DNA of 64,000 nucleotides from positions 7,025 to 71,024 of the forward strand of contig CAUWHJ010000016.1 in assembly GCA_963558655.1 (NCBI GenBank). Reading direction: 5' to 3'. Below are positions 7,585 through 16,075 of the stretch, piece after piece (position 1 is the first letter of the stretch; each line of letters begins with the position of its first letter). Source of the DNA: UMGS1590 sp963558655 (GTDB lineage Bacteria > Bacillota > Peptococcia > Peptococcales > Peptococcaceae). Made by a program: the position numbers and the translations under genes. The notes beneath the pieces are model-generated. The model worked only from the letters and a program-made list of their open reading frames with translations, was not told the origin of the DNA and did no database searches.

Positions 7585-8447
7585 TGAAACATAAGATAAA
7601 GCATGGTTTTATGGTGGGTAGCGTGGTTCTCCTTTTGTTGATGAGTGGTGTTTTAGTATGGTTTCGTGTGTCATACTCACCACTCAAAAAAACGTTTAAC
7701 CATGATGTGGAATTGGTGAAGCAGACACAAGCGAAAGCACAGGGGGTGTTGAGCCATCAGGATATTGCACATCTGCCAGATGTACTTCAACGTTATCTGG
7801 CGCATTGCGGTTATCTGGGTCAGCCAAAGATGTCTTGGCTGACCATTCGTTATGAAGATGTGGCTTTCATACAACATCAAAACGAACCGGCGCTTCGTAT
7901 TGACTATACGCAAATAAACACAGCTTCTACGCCAACGCGTCTTGCCTTTATTGATAGCAGCCTTTATGGTGTGCCGTTTGAAGGATATGATTACTATTTA
8001 GACGGTGAAGGTGGCATGAAGGGTATGCTTGGCAAGGTGGTCACCCTTTTCGACCAACGTGGGGTGGCGATGGACCAGGCTGCGCTTGTGACTTATTTGG
8101 CGGAGAGCCTTTTTATACCAAGTGCCCTTTTGAATGAGAACATCATTTTTGACGAAGTGGACGAACATACTGTGCGTGCAAGTATTACCGCCTATGGTCA
8201 ACAAGCGAGCGGCACGTTTTTGTTTAATGATGATGACGAAATGATTTGCTTTATCACAAAAGATCGTAGCATGACGGAAGAAGATGGCACCATGACCAAC
8301 ACGCCATGGTCGGCTAGATGTGGTGATTATCAGCTTTCAAGTAACGGTTTTCTGCAACCAACCACGTTTAGCGCTACCTGGCATTTGCCAAAGGGTGAGT
8401 TTACTTATTTTGATGGTAAAGTGAAAAGCATGACTTATGACACTTAA
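7584..8447 (+). CDS. membrane-anchored DUF6544 family protein
   Basis: 287 residues. An N-terminal hydrophobic anchor (FMVGSVVLLLLMSGVLVWF) is followed by an extracytoplasmic domain. The pattern LPDVLQRYLAHCGY, then DSSLYGVPFEGYDYYLDGEGGMKGML, then LVTYLAESLFIPSALL and an FDEVDEHTVRASI strand matches what I know of DUF6544, whose function is not established. ATG at 7584 has AGGAGG 7 bp upstream and overlaps the marR stop by one base. Probably controlled by that MarR protein. Confidence 0.75.
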   Translation: MKHKIKHGFMVGSVVLLLLMSGVLVWFRVSYSPLKKTFNHDVELVKQTQAKAQGVLSHQDIAHLPDVLQRYLAHCGYLGQPKMSWLTIRYEDVAFIQHQNEPALRIDYTQINTASTPTRLAFIDSSLYGVPFEGYDYYLDGEGGMKGMLGKVVTLFDQRGVAMDQAALVTYLAESLFIPSALLNENIIFDEVDEHTVRASITAYGQQASGTFLFNDDDEMICFITKDRSMTEEDGTMTNTPWSARCGDYQLSSNGFLQPTTFSATWHLPKGEFTYFDGKVKSMTYDT

Positions 8448-8513
8448 ATTGGCGCAACAGCGTGTTGCTTTGCGGCATCGACAGAGAATGTTACAATGGA
8501 GACGAGGTGATAT

Positions 8514-8954
8514 ATGATGGAAACCAAAGACATTCTTTTGGCATTACGTACTAAGCATGGTCTTTCACAAGATGAACTGGCAGAAAAAATTCATGTGACC
8601 CGCCAAGCTGTATCACGTTGGGAAAACGCCGAAACCGTACCCAACATCGAAACCCTTAAAGCACTCTCTAAGTTGTTTGATGTATCAATCAATACCCTTC
8701 TTGGCAGCCCGCGTCAACTTGTTTGCCAATGTTGCGGTATGCCATTAGAAGATGGAACAATGAGTCGCGAGCCAGATAATAGTTTCAATGAAAATTATTG
8801 CAAATGGTGCTATGCTGACGGTAAATTTGCTTATGATAGCATGGAAGAACTCATTGCTTTTCTTGAACAGCACATGGCAACAGACGACTGGCCTGCGGAG
8901 AAAGTGCGCGCTTATTTAGAGGAGCGACTGCCAAAGCTGGAGCATTGGAAATAG
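8514..8954 (+). CDS. XRE regulator with C-terminal zinc ribbon
   Basis: 146 residues in two parts. Residues 8-60 are an XRE helix-turn-helix (LSQDELAEKIHVTRQAVSRWENAETVPNIETL). Residues 68-105 carry CQCCGMPLE and NYCKWCYADG, two CxxC pairs of the putative zinc-ribbon domain known from small proteins of Bacillota; the tail MEELIAFLEQHM belongs to the same domain. ATG at 8514 follows GAGGTG. Monocistronic, closed by a strong terminator shared with the convergent lysR gene. Confidence 0.85.
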   Translation: MMETKDILLALRTKHGLSQDELAEKIHVTRQAVSRWENAETVPNIETLKALSKLFDVSINTLLGSPRQLVCQCCGMPLEDGTMSREPDNSFNENYCKWCYADGKFAYDSMEELIAFLEQHMATDDWPAEKVRAYLEERLPKLEHWK

Positions 8955-8991
8955 AAAAAAGGAGGTTTTCGTTTGGAAACCTCCTTTTTTC
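8954..8991. terminator. bidirectional terminator
   Basis: Stem GAAAAAAGGAGGTTT with AAACCTCCTTTTTTC between the convergent XRE and LysR genes; A and T runs on both sides serve both strands. Confidence 0.85.
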
Positions 8992-9025
8992 TATTTTGAA
9001 ATATGAGATCGTGTTTAAGTAAAAT

Positions 9026-9943
9026 TTATTGTGCTCGATATTGTTCAATTTCTTTACTTAAGTAATTTACTATAATTTTTTCGATACGTGTCAGAGATGT
9101 GTCACTATGTATCCAACCGATGATATAGGGATGGGAAAAATCAGAAACATGCAGAAAGGTGAGACCAGTGAATTGTTTAATATTGCATATTTCATTAAGT
9201 GATGGCATGAGTGTTACAGCGTTGGAGTTGTGTAGTAGGTCTCGATACATATCCCGATCGTCTGTTTGGATTAAATGATAATTTGGATTTTCTTGCAATA
9301 GGGAGCGATGATGCGCTTTGGTAAAATCAGTTTTATAGTAATTTAGGAATGGATATTGAAGCACATCTTTTATCGAAATTATAGGTTGTTTTGTTAGTGG
9401 ATGGTTTTCGTGGACGACAAAGAGCATATTGCCTTCGAAAAGTTTGGAGAAAATTAGATTGTAACGTTCGATTGTTTTTGTAAAGTAGGCTGCGTCAATG
9501 TCGGAATAGTGAATGAGGCCAAGATCATGTTGCCCTTGCGCAACATTTCGTACAATGTCAGAACTTTTTTCGTCTGTTCCATTTACGATAATGTCAGGAT
9601 ATGTGGATTGAAGCCGGATAAGCGTGGGCAAAAATAGTGATGCTTTTGTGTGCAATGATACTCCAATAGTGATTTCACCGCTTGTAGAGAAATTTTGATC
9701 CAGATGATGTAGCTTTTTTATATTTTCTTCGATTTCATTCATCAGATGAAGTGCTTCTTCACCTTCTTCGGTAAATGTTACACCGTTGTGGTGGCGTATC
9801 AATAAAGCGCAGCCAAGTTCTTCTTCCAGGTTTTTTATTGCAATGCTGATAGAGGGTGCTGATACAAAAAGTTTTTCTGCGGCCTGTGTGATGGAACCGT
9901 ATTGATGAATGGCAAGCATATATTGAATCTGGTTTAAGTTCAT
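9026..9943 (-). CDS. LysR-family transcriptional regulator
   Basis: 305 residues. Residues 1-60 hold the winged helix (QIQYMLAIHQYGSITQAAEKLFVSAPSISIAIKNLEEELG); the rest is the two-lobed effector-binding domain starting at SGEITIGVSL. It is the last gene of the minus-strand module ferredoxin, flavoprotein, permease, LysR, and most likely activates that module in response to the transported acid. A matching T-N11-A box lies upstream of the ferredoxin gene. Its upstream gap (9944-10017) may hold its own promoter. Confidence 0.9.
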   Translation of the reverse strand: MNLNQIQYMLAIHQYGSITQAAEKLFVSAPSISIAIKNLEEELGCALLIRHHNGVTFTEEGEEALHLMNEIEENIKKLHHLDQNFSTSGEITIGVSLHTKASLFLPTLIRLQSTYPDIIVNGTDEKSSDIVRNVAQGQHDLGLIHYSDIDAAYFTKTIERYNLIFSKLFEGNMLFVVHENHPLTKQPIISIKDVLQYPFLNYYKTDFTKAHHRSLLQENPNYHLIQTDDRDMYRDLLHNSNAVTLMPSLNEICNIKQFTGLTFLHVSDFSHPYIIGWIHSDTSLTRIEKIIVNYLSKEIEQYRAQ

Positions 9944-10012
9944 GTTTTCCCCTCGCTTTAATTTTTACTCTGATTAGCATATCATAAGGGAACATTTTGT
10001 GATAGTTATTTT

Positions 10013-10054
10013 ATAAGAAAAAGGTCCGTCAATTTCAACGGACCTTTTTCTTAT
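10013..10054. terminator. bidirectional terminator, 17-bp perfect stem
   Basis: ATAAGAAAAAGGTCCGT paired with ACGGACCTTTTTCTTAT around an 8-nt loop, between the permease stop and lysR. It ends the permease transcript and suggests lysR is transcribed separately, or by read-through. Confidence 0.85.
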
Positions 10055-10094
10055 AAATTTATTTGTGTTCATTAGAGTATTGGAAGAAAAATTT

Positions 10095-11585
10095 TTAAAG
10101 AAGACTAAATATAAAAGATGAAAAAGGATAACCCAGAAACGTATAGAGTATCCATGCAACGAGACATATTGGTATCGCACAGAGTTCAATTTGCTTAAAA
10201 CTGATTTTATCTTTTTGACCATGGAGCATAGCAGCATAAGGGGAGCCGGCTGGGGTAGCGTCAGTCACAAAAACAATCATGCAAATACTCATGCAAACGG
10301 CAGTCATTGGTACATTTGGGTACATATCTTGAAAAGCAAGTGCAATTGGAATTAGTATACTTGCCATACCAGCGTTGTTAGCAAAGTTGGCAGTAATCAG
10401 TGCCGCAAGGAGTAAGATGCCGACAAAGACGAAGGCAGGTTTATTACCGAGTATTGGTGTCATTACTTGAATAATGAATTCTTTTAATCCAGTTTGTGGT
10501 TGTGCTACAGAGTTGCAAATGTAGACAGCTGCAGCAACGATGAAAATGATGTCCCAGGAAACGGAGGTTTTGGCAATATCGCGCCAACTTAGCATTGGTT
10601 TACCATTAAAACGCAAGATCATTAGCACGATAATGCACATTGATAAAACACCGATAGTACCATAAGCATTGAGGATTTGAGTGATTGTCCAGTCTTTAGG
10701 CATAAAACTTGGTGCTAGAAGCAGGATAATGAAGACCAGACAAGCGATGAGTACAGATTTTTGCTGAACATTCATTGGTGGTAAAGGTATTTTTGTAAAT
10801 TGTTCTGGAGTGACATTTTTCATTTTGGTAATATCGGGACGCAAGATAAATTTTACAAAAAGTAAGAAAAGGAACATCATTATAATAGAAAAACTTAAAT
10901 TATAAATGATATAACCTGGATAACTTACTGATGTAGATGCTGCACCAGAGAAAACTCCTGTGATAACTAATGCAGCGCCTTTGAAAGGAAACATTGGTTG
11001 GCCAAGTGCAGCGGCAAAATAAATCCCAAAGGTAGATACCCAGTAGATTTTATCTTTAGAAGTGTAGCCAAAGGTGGCTAATGCCTCAAACGTTAGTGGC
11101 CATAGAATTAACAGAGATGCCACAGGAATTGTGAAGCCAGCGATAAAATAGGCACAGAAGAAGAGTATAAATAAAAATACATAAGGACGACCAGTGATGA
11201 TCTTTCTCGAAAGGAAGAAACGTGCTAGATATTTTGTGCAACCAGCATATTCAACCGCACCGAACAGAATCATGCTGAGAATAACAGTGATGACAATATC
11301 ACCACCGATAGCATTAAGAAAAACCGTTTTTACAGCATTATATCCAGTAACATCTGATCCAAGAAAACCAGAATAAAGTGCAAAGAGGAGTAATCCTAAA
11401 ATACTAGGCCAAATGTTATCGATCGTTGACCAGAGATAAACCATGCCTAGAAGGATACCAGCTACCCACATGCCTGTTTCAGTGATAGGGGCAAAGGGTC
11501 CCAGTTGTGGAAAACCGATCATTATCAAAAGACCAATAATAACATGAATCCAATAAGAAGGCTTTATTTTTGCTTCCGAACTCAT
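10095..11585 (-). CDS. SLC13 (DASS)-type organic anion permease
   Basis: 496 residues, about 11-12 membrane segments. Features of the DASS / ion-transporter superfamily are paired re-entrant regions: IAGFTIPVASLLILWPLTFEAL in the first half and ITANFANNAGMASILIPIALAF with VTDATPAGSPYAAML in the second. Such proteins move di- or tricarboxylates or other organic anions with sodium or protons. ATG at 11585 with GAGGTG upstream is preferred to 11603. Gene order with a reductase and LysR regulator suggests it imports the substrate of that reductase. Substrate not deducible. Confidence 0.82.
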   Translation of the reverse strand: MSSEAKIKPSYWIHVIIGLLIMIGFPQLGPFAPITETGMWVAGILLGMVYLWSTIDNIWPSILGLLLFALYSGFLGSDVTGYNAVKTVFLNAIGGDIVITVILSMILFGAVEYAGCTKYLARFFLSRKIITGRPYVFLFILFFCAYFIAGFTIPVASLLILWPLTFEALATFGYTSKDKIYWVSTFGIYFAAALGQPMFPFKGAALVITGVFSGAASTSVSYPGYIIYNLSFSIIMMFLFLLFVKFILRPDITKMKNVTPEQFTKIPLPPMNVQQKSVLIACLVFIILLLAPSFMPKDWTITQILNAYGTIGVLSMCIIVLMILRFNGKPMLSWRDIAKTSVSWDIIFIVAAAVYICNSVAQPQTGLKEFIIQVMTPILGNKPAFVFVGILLLAALITANFANNAGMASILIPIALAFQDMYPNVPMTAVCMSICMIVFVTDATPAGSPYAAMLHGQKDKISFKQIELCAIPICLVAWILYTFLGYPFSSFIFSLL

Positions 11586-11731
11586 TATAAACACCTCGTT
11601 CATTTTTTATGACTAAATATAAAATAAGATTCTCATAAAGTATAATGTGCTATAAAGAATCATGTGCAGCATCATAAGTTTGTTCAACAATGAGTAGGCT
11701 GCACATGTAAAATATTTTGAAAAGAGAAAAA

Positions 11732-13411
11732 TTAGGCTTTTTTGATACGGTCGCGATAAGTTAGAATTGGTTGTCCGTCTTTCAGAGTGATAGTTTGGAA
11801 TTTATTGTTTAAAAGAGGGTTTGTGAAAGTATAGTCTGATCTTCGCGAAAGACCTCGACTTTCTTTGCGATTATTGCAGCAAAGAAAGGCTGGTATTGCA
11901 AGGTCAATAAGATCCATTACTTCCAGTGCACGCATAAGTTCGTGAGAATTTGTTGCAGAAAGCTCTTCTATCGCATATTTTTTCAGATCAGTAAGATATT
12001 TATAACCAGCACGCATGAGAGATTCAGAGCGTACACCTTTCACACTGAGATATTTATCCATGATTTGGTTGAGTGTAGAGTTGATTTCTAACCAACTTGC
12101 TCCTGTTTCTCTGTTCATGACATTGTTATACCAGTTGTGTTTTTCTTCAAGCATTGGCAAGTCTTGCAGTGCAACCCAATCTTTGTCTTTGCAGTAATCT
12201 GCAGCGCTTTCTCCGGCGATCATTCCGAGTACCGCAGCACCAGTGACGAATCCGTTAATATTACCAACCATATCGCCTACTGCGAAGAGGCCTGGAAGTG
12301 ATGTAGCACCGTTCTCGTCAATATCAGCGCCGCGGCCGACAAAGTTCGCTTCATAGGTACTAAATTCAACCATCTGATGTTTCAAATCTAAACCTTTTTG
12401 ATCTAAATATTCGTTAATAGAAGAAATGCCTTCGGAAACAAACGCTTGGCGTTGATAAGCAAGATCCTCATCAGATAAACAAGAGCAATTCATATAGACA
12501 GGACCAGTACCGTCTTTGATTTTATCTGTGAAAACACCAGGCCAAATATCAGAAGTAATATCACCTTGTGCACGAGTTGGCTTTATATCAAATGGACCTA
12601 TTGGTTCACCATTAATATCGGTGAGACGGCCCATCCAAGTGCCTTTGCCACCACGTTGAAACATTGCTGGTCCAGCGTGAACAACGGGCATATCCAAATT
12701 GACGAGACGAGCACCTGCACGGTAAATAATAGCGGCCCCCGCACCATTGGATGGACAAAGAGCAGCATCACAAGGGAAAGCTGGATTTAGGTTTGGGTAC
12801 ATACGTGCCGCACCACCAGTAGTGAAAACAACGCTCTTAGCTTGAAAAAGTAATAATTCAGGTTGATCATATTTCGTTGATATTCCGATTGCGCCGATAA
12901 CTTTACCGTTTTTCACAATAAGATCAGAGATGGTTACATGGTTGATGATTTCGACACCTACTTGACGGGCGCGTTTTGAGAGACATTCTTTTTGGCTATG
13001 ACCATCATATTTAAGGTGATAGTTAGGACGATTAGGCATAGTATGTCCTTCAAAATTCCATTTACCCGTTGGACGCATATTGATTCCGTAAGATTCCCAT
13101 TTTTGAACGACCTCATAAGAACGTTTTAGCATTTTAGTAAAGATGTTAACATCTTGGTTAGGGCCAACGAGGGTTTCAAGACATTCTTGGATTGCTGCCT
13201 GAAAATCTGATCCATGTGCTTCTGGGATATAACACATAAAGTGATCATTGCCGGTTGCCCCACAGCCAGAATGGCGTGTGTTTGCTTTTTCGGCAATAAC
13301 GACATGTGCACCTTTTTCACCAGCAGCAATAGCGGCTTGCATTCCAGCAACTCCACCGCCGACGACAAGAACATCAGATTGAATAGGATCTTTTATAATT
13401 TTAACTTCCAT
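11732..13411 (-). CDS. soluble FAD-dependent reductase, fumarate reductase / AprA-like
   Basis: 559 residues. The N-terminal FAD site is DVLVVGGGVAGMQAAIAAGEKGAHVVIAEK, with a second FAD contact in GLFAVGDMVGNINGFVTGAAVLGMIAGESAA near residue 395. The segment NTRHSGCGATGNDHF and the C-terminal helical domain place it in the flavoprotein family of succinate dehydrogenase/fumarate reductase and APS reductase alpha subunits. There is no signal peptide or haem motif, so it is cytoplasmic. It is shorter than true AprA (over 600 residues), its partner is an 81-residue ferredoxin instead of AprB, and no sulfate adenylyltransferase is nearby, so an organic acceptor is more likely than APS. TAATG overlap with the ferredoxin gene. 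Confidence 0.82.
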   Translation of the reverse strand: MEVKIIKDPIQSDVLVVGGGVAGMQAAIAAGEKGAHVVIAEKANTRHSGCGATGNDHFMCYIPEAHGSDFQAAIQECLETLVGPNQDVNIFTKMLKRSYEVVQKWESYGINMRPTGKWNFEGHTMPNRPNYHLKYDGHSQKECLSKRARQVGVEIINHVTISDLIVKNGKVIGAIGISTKYDQPELLLFQAKSVVFTTGGAARMYPNLNPAFPCDAALCPSNGAGAAIIYRAGARLVNLDMPVVHAGPAMFQRGGKGTWMGRLTDINGEPIGPFDIKPTRAQGDITSDIWPGVFTDKIKDGTGPVYMNCSCLSDEDLAYQRQAFVSEGISSINEYLDQKGLDLKHQMVEFSTYEANFVGRGADIDENGATSLPGLFAVGDMVGNINGFVTGAAVLGMIAGESAADYCKDKDWVALQDLPMLEEKHNWYNNVMNRETGASWLEINSTLNQIMDKYLSVKGVRSESLMRAGYKYLTDLKKYAIEELSATNSHELMRALEVMDLIDLAIPAFLCCNNRKESRGLSRRSDYTFTNPLLNNKFQTITLKDGQPILTYRDRIKKA

Positions 13412-13656
13412 TATTGTTCTCCCCCATTTTCTGTTGGAACATCCATTAAAAACATCATATGCGACAGTGGATAACGCATGCTTATTGCATTTTGTGGACA
13501 ATCAAAGACACATGCGCGGCAATGCCAACATTCATTTGGATAACGAACGATGATTTCACAAGGTTCAGATTCTGTTTTTTTAAAGACATCCATGCAACAA
13601 CTTTCTACGCACGTTCCACATTTGATACATTTATTTTTGTCAATAATAGGAGGCAT
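13411..13656 (-). CDS. 2[4Fe-4S] ferredoxin
   Basis: 81 residues with two four-cysteine clusters: CIKCGTCVESCC near residue 10 and CWHCRACVFDCP near residue 43. First gene of the module, overlapping the flavoprotein by one base (TAATG), so it is almost certainly the electron-donating subunit of that enzyme. It resembles the iron-sulfur core of AprB but lacks the AprB C-terminal tail. ATG at 13656 has AGAGGTG at 7 bp. Confidence 0.92.
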   Translation of the reverse strand: MPPIIDKNKCIKCGTCVESCCMDVFKKTESEPCEIIVRYPNECWHCRACVFDCPQNAISMRYPLSHMMFLMDVPTENGGEQ

Positions 13657-13709
13657 AATGCCACACCTCTTTCGTTCAATTTTTATCTTGCAAGATTGAT
13701 CACACGTTT

Positions 13710-13776
13710 ATTATAAGATTTATTTTATGGAATGTATAATATATGGTTTTTAATATTGGTGTTAGTTTGAAACTAA
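13710..13776 (-). promoter_or_regulatory. promoter of the reductase module with LysR box
   Basis: Minus strand -10 TATAAT at 13715-13710 with no good -35, as expected of an activated promoter; start near 13703. Upstream is a perfect inverted repeat TTAGTTT-G-AAACTAA (13762-13776), containing TAGTTTGAAACTA, a T-N11-A LysR box centred near -66, the usual site for LysR activators. Confidence 0.65.
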
Positions 13777-13886
13777 TACGTACATATAAACTTAGGAAAA
13801 ATTTAATTATGAAAAAAATTTAGGCATGAGAAAGTGGAAAGTATTCTTTAAAAGTTTTAGTATTTATTCAATAAATTGAAGCGGTT

Positions 13887-13932
13887 AATGTCAATAGCTA
13901 TTTTGATAAAGTTCAAAATAGCTATTGACATT
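13887..13932. repeat. 20-bp perfect inverted repeat before the ArsR gene
   Basis: Arms AATGTCAATAGCTATTTTGA (13887-13906) and its reverse complement (13913-13932) around a 6-nt loop. Each arm contains the palindrome AATAGCTATT. The right arm supplies the -35 of the arsR promoter. It sits between divergent transcripts: the reductase module and the arsR unit. The rest of 13777-13886 holds nothing I recognise. Confidence 0.8.
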
Positions 13933-13955
13933 GATAGAATGAATCTGTAAGATTC
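13925..13955 (+). promoter_or_regulatory. arsR promoter with operator-like repeat
   Basis: -35 TTGACA (13925-13930), 17-bp spacer, -10 TAAGAT (13948-13953). The -10 lies inside GAATC-TGTAA-GATTC (13941-13955), a short inverted repeat that could be the ArsR autorepression site. Confidence 0.6.
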
Positions 13956-14008
13956 TATTTAGAAAAACATCGAAATAGAAATGGCCGTTTCAATTTGGAG
14001 GTGTTATT

Positions 14009-14299
14009 GTGGGATTACAAGAAACGTTGAAAGCGCTCTCAGATCCTATTAGAAGAGATATTTTGAACCTGTTAAAAGATGGACGCTTATCAGCGGGGGA
14101 TATTGCCAATCATTTTGAGCTGTCACAGGCAACGGTATCCCATCATTTAAGTTTGTTGAAAAAAGCAGGGTTGATTGTCGAATCGAAATACAAAAACTAT
14201 CGTTATTACGATATTAATGTGAGCGTTTTTGAAGAAGTGATGTTGTGGATCTCTCAGTTTACAGGAGGAGAAAGCAATGAAAGCGAAAGTGTTGAATAA
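14009..14299 (+). CDS. ArsR/SmtB-family regulator (SdpR-like)
   Basis: 96 residues: winged helix LKALSDPIRRDILNLLKDGRLSAGDIANHFELSQATVSHHLSLLKKAGLI followed by the wing ESKYKNYRYYDIN. No metal-binding cysteines are seen, as in SdpR. GTG start at 14009 after GGAGG. The gene overlaps by 23 bp an SdpI-like gene, repeating the sdpRI arrangement of Bacillus subtilis, in which SdpR represses itself and sdpI. No sdpABC toxin genes are in the window. Confidence 0.85.
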   Translation: MGLQETLKALSDPIRRDILNLLKDGRLSAGDIANHFELSQATVSHHLSLLKKAGLIVESKYKNYRYYDINVSVFEEVMLWISQFTGGESNESESVE

Positions 14300-14915
14300 A
14301 AGATTGGTTGTGTCGTCGATTTTATGTTTGTTGCCGATTGTGATTGGCTTTGTGCTGTATGACAGGATTCCCGAGCAGATGCCAATTCACTGGGCGTCTT
14401 CTGGTGCAGCTGATGGTTTTATTGCAAAATCTATTGGTGTTTGGTTGGTACCGTTGTTTTTGCTGGCGATTCATCTTTTGGTGTCTGTTGGTACGATGGC
14501 CAAAAGTGAGTCGCAGCAAATGGCTAAAATGACGCTTTTGATTAGTTATTGGGCAGTGCCCATTGTGGCTGTGATTGTTGAACCAATGGCATTGTTAAAA
14601 GCAGCAGGGTATGCGATTGATATTGTACGCCTTGTGCTGACTGTGGTTGGGATTCTTTTGGTCGTTGCGGGCAATTATATGCCAAAAAATCAACCGAATA
14701 CCACAGCGGGCTACCGGCTGCCATGGACGGTGGGTGATGTGAATAATTGGAAGCGAACGCATCTATTGGCTGGTAAGCTGTGGATTTTGGTTGGCTTGGC
14801 GATGTTATTTTGTGGTTGGACAAACATTGGCGATACGTGGCTCTTGATTGTATTCATGGTGGTTGCACTTGTTGTGCCGATGTTCTATTCTTTTGCCGTT
14901 CGTTCTAGGCATTGA
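14277..14915 (+). CDS. SdpI-family membrane protein
   Basis: 212 residues, about six membrane segments. An N-terminal DUF1648-like part (LYDRIPEQMPIHWASSGAADGF) precedes the SdpI segment with NYMPKNQPNTTAGYRLPWTVGDVNNWKRTHLLAGKLW, the conserved loop of the family. SdpI gives immunity to the SdpC toxin in B. subtilis and signals to SdpR; here the toxin is absent, so the trigger may be a foreign toxin or membrane stress. Start ATG 14277 with AGGAGG upstream, inside the arsR end. Confidence 0.85.
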   Translation: MKAKVLNKRLVVSSILCLLPIVIGFVLYDRIPEQMPIHWASSGAADGFIAKSIGVWLVPLFLLAIHLLVSVGTMAKSESQQMAKMTLLISYWAVPIVAVIVEPMALLKAAGYAIDIVRLVLTVVGILLVVAGNYMPKNQPNTTAGYRLPWTVGDVNNWKRTHLLAGKLWILVGLAMLFCGWTNIGDTWLLIVFMVVALVVPMFYSFAVRSRH

Positions 14916-14943
14916 GGAGCGTTAAGAGTAGGAGGCGTTCAAT

Positions 14944-15618
14944 ATGGCTGGAGTGGTAGCAGCAGTATTTAATGTGCTGATTTGTATAGGCATTCCTTTA
15001 ACCGTATGCATTGTCTTATGGCGGAAAGATAAATTTGCGCTGAAGGTGTTTTTCTTTGGCGTTTGCGGATATTTTGTATCACAGCTTTTGTTGCGGCAAC
15101 CGGTGCTGGCTTTGTTGCAGGGGATAGATAAATATCGTGTGTTTGCAGCGTTGCATCCACTGGGGCTTATGTTCTTTTTGGCCGTGACGGCGGCGTTGTT
15201 TGAAGAAACTGCGCGCTTTTTGATTTACCGCTTGGCGGTTAAAACGCCGACAAATAAGGCTGTACCTGTATATTATGGGCTTGGTCATGGTGGTTTGGAG
15301 GCTTTTACGGTTGGCCTCAACAATGTGGCGTTGCTATTGATGGCTGGCAGTTATCTCATGAATACAGGGTGGATGGTAGCGTTGGCTGGTTTCGAGCGTA
15401 TTTCGGTGATGATTGTACAAGTTGCTTTGTCGATGATCGTGTATACGGGGAAACGTGGACTTTTGGTGGCTATTTTATTGCATACGCTGTATGATTTTGT
15501 GATTGTCTTATTAAATTATGGTTGGTCGCAGATAGCTTTAGAAGGTTTATTGTTTGTTATGTCTCTGGCAGTATTGGCAATAGCTGTTAAAATGCAGAAA
15601 AGGAGTGCTCAAAAATGA
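14944..15618 (+). CDS. YhfC-family putative intramembrane metalloprotease
   Basis: 224 residues, about seven membrane segments. The motif FEETARFLIYRL (about residue 82), then YGLGHGGLEAFTVGLNN and ILLHTLYDFVIV, supply the Glu-Glu and His residues seen in YhfC and CPBP-type membrane proteases. Target unknown. Start follows AGGAGG; it lies 28 bp after sdpI and overlaps the next gene by ATGA, so it belongs to the arsR transcript. Confidence 0.78.
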   Translation: MAGVVAAVFNVLICIGIPLTVCIVLWRKDKFALKVFFFGVCGYFVSQLLLRQPVLALLQGIDKYRVFAALHPLGLMFFLAVTAALFEETARFLIYRLAVKTPTNKAVPVYYGLGHGGLEAFTVGLNNVALLLMAGSYLMNTGWMVALAGFERISVMIVQVALSMIVYTGKRGLLVAILLHTLYDFVIVLLNYGWSQIALEGLLFVMSLAVLAIAVKMQKRSAQK

Positions 15619-16013
15619 GAAAATGGCTTATCGGTGTTGTATGTATCGTGGTTTTATTTGGTATGGTGGGCTGTGGTGGCAATTCGGCGCCGGAATGGGC
15701 CGATGAGGACGCATTGGTTGCGAAAGCACAAACGATGATTGATGCGTTGAATGCACAGGATATAGATAAAGTTGTTGCCATTTATAATCATCCGGAAGTT
15801 ACGGCGGAAAGTTTTGCGGAAAGCAGCCAACTTGTTAAAGACATGGGCGCTTTTGAGAACTATGGTGAATATAGTTTGGAAGGCGGCGCAACCGACGATG
15901 GTCAGGAGTATGCGCGTCTCATTCAAACGGCAACTTATGAAGGTGGTACACTGATTTACACAATAAGTTTCTTTGAAGATGGATCGGTTGCAGGTTTTTA
16001 TGTGACACAATAA
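15615..16013 (+). CDS. DUF3887-type lipoprotein
   Basis: 132 residues. Lipoprotein signal: KWLIGVVCIVVLFGMVGCGG, with Cys as the lipidated residue. The mature part (ALVAKAQTMIDALNAQDIDKVVAIYN ... TYEGGTLIYTISFFEDGSVAGFYV) has the pattern of DUF3887, an NTF2-like fold often found attached to surface proteins. ATGA overlap with the YhfC gene suggests joint expression and perhaps a protease-partner relation. Last gene of the arsR unit. Confidence 0.75.
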   Translation: MRKWLIGVVCIVVLFGMVGCGGNSAPEWADEDALVAKAQTMIDALNAQDIDKVVAIYNHPEVTAESFAESSQLVKDMGAFENYGEYSLEGGATDDGQEYARLIQTATYEGGTLIYTISFFEDGSVAGFYVTQ

Positions 16014-16018
16014 TATTA

Positions 16019-16066
16019 AAAAAGCTCGCATCATGAAACATGATCGTTTCATGATACGAGCTTTTT
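16019..16066. terminator. bidirectional terminator between lipoprotein gene and carB
   Basis: Stem AAAAAGCTCG-ATCATGAAAC with GTTTCATGAT-CGAGCTTTTT, nearly perfect, between convergent genes. Confidence 0.85.
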
Positions 16067-16075
16067 GTTTATTTA

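Noticed and set aside
11732..13656. Classical APS reductase AprBA
   Set aside because: Both subunits are too short and sat is absent from the surroundings; the family link is kept but not the function.
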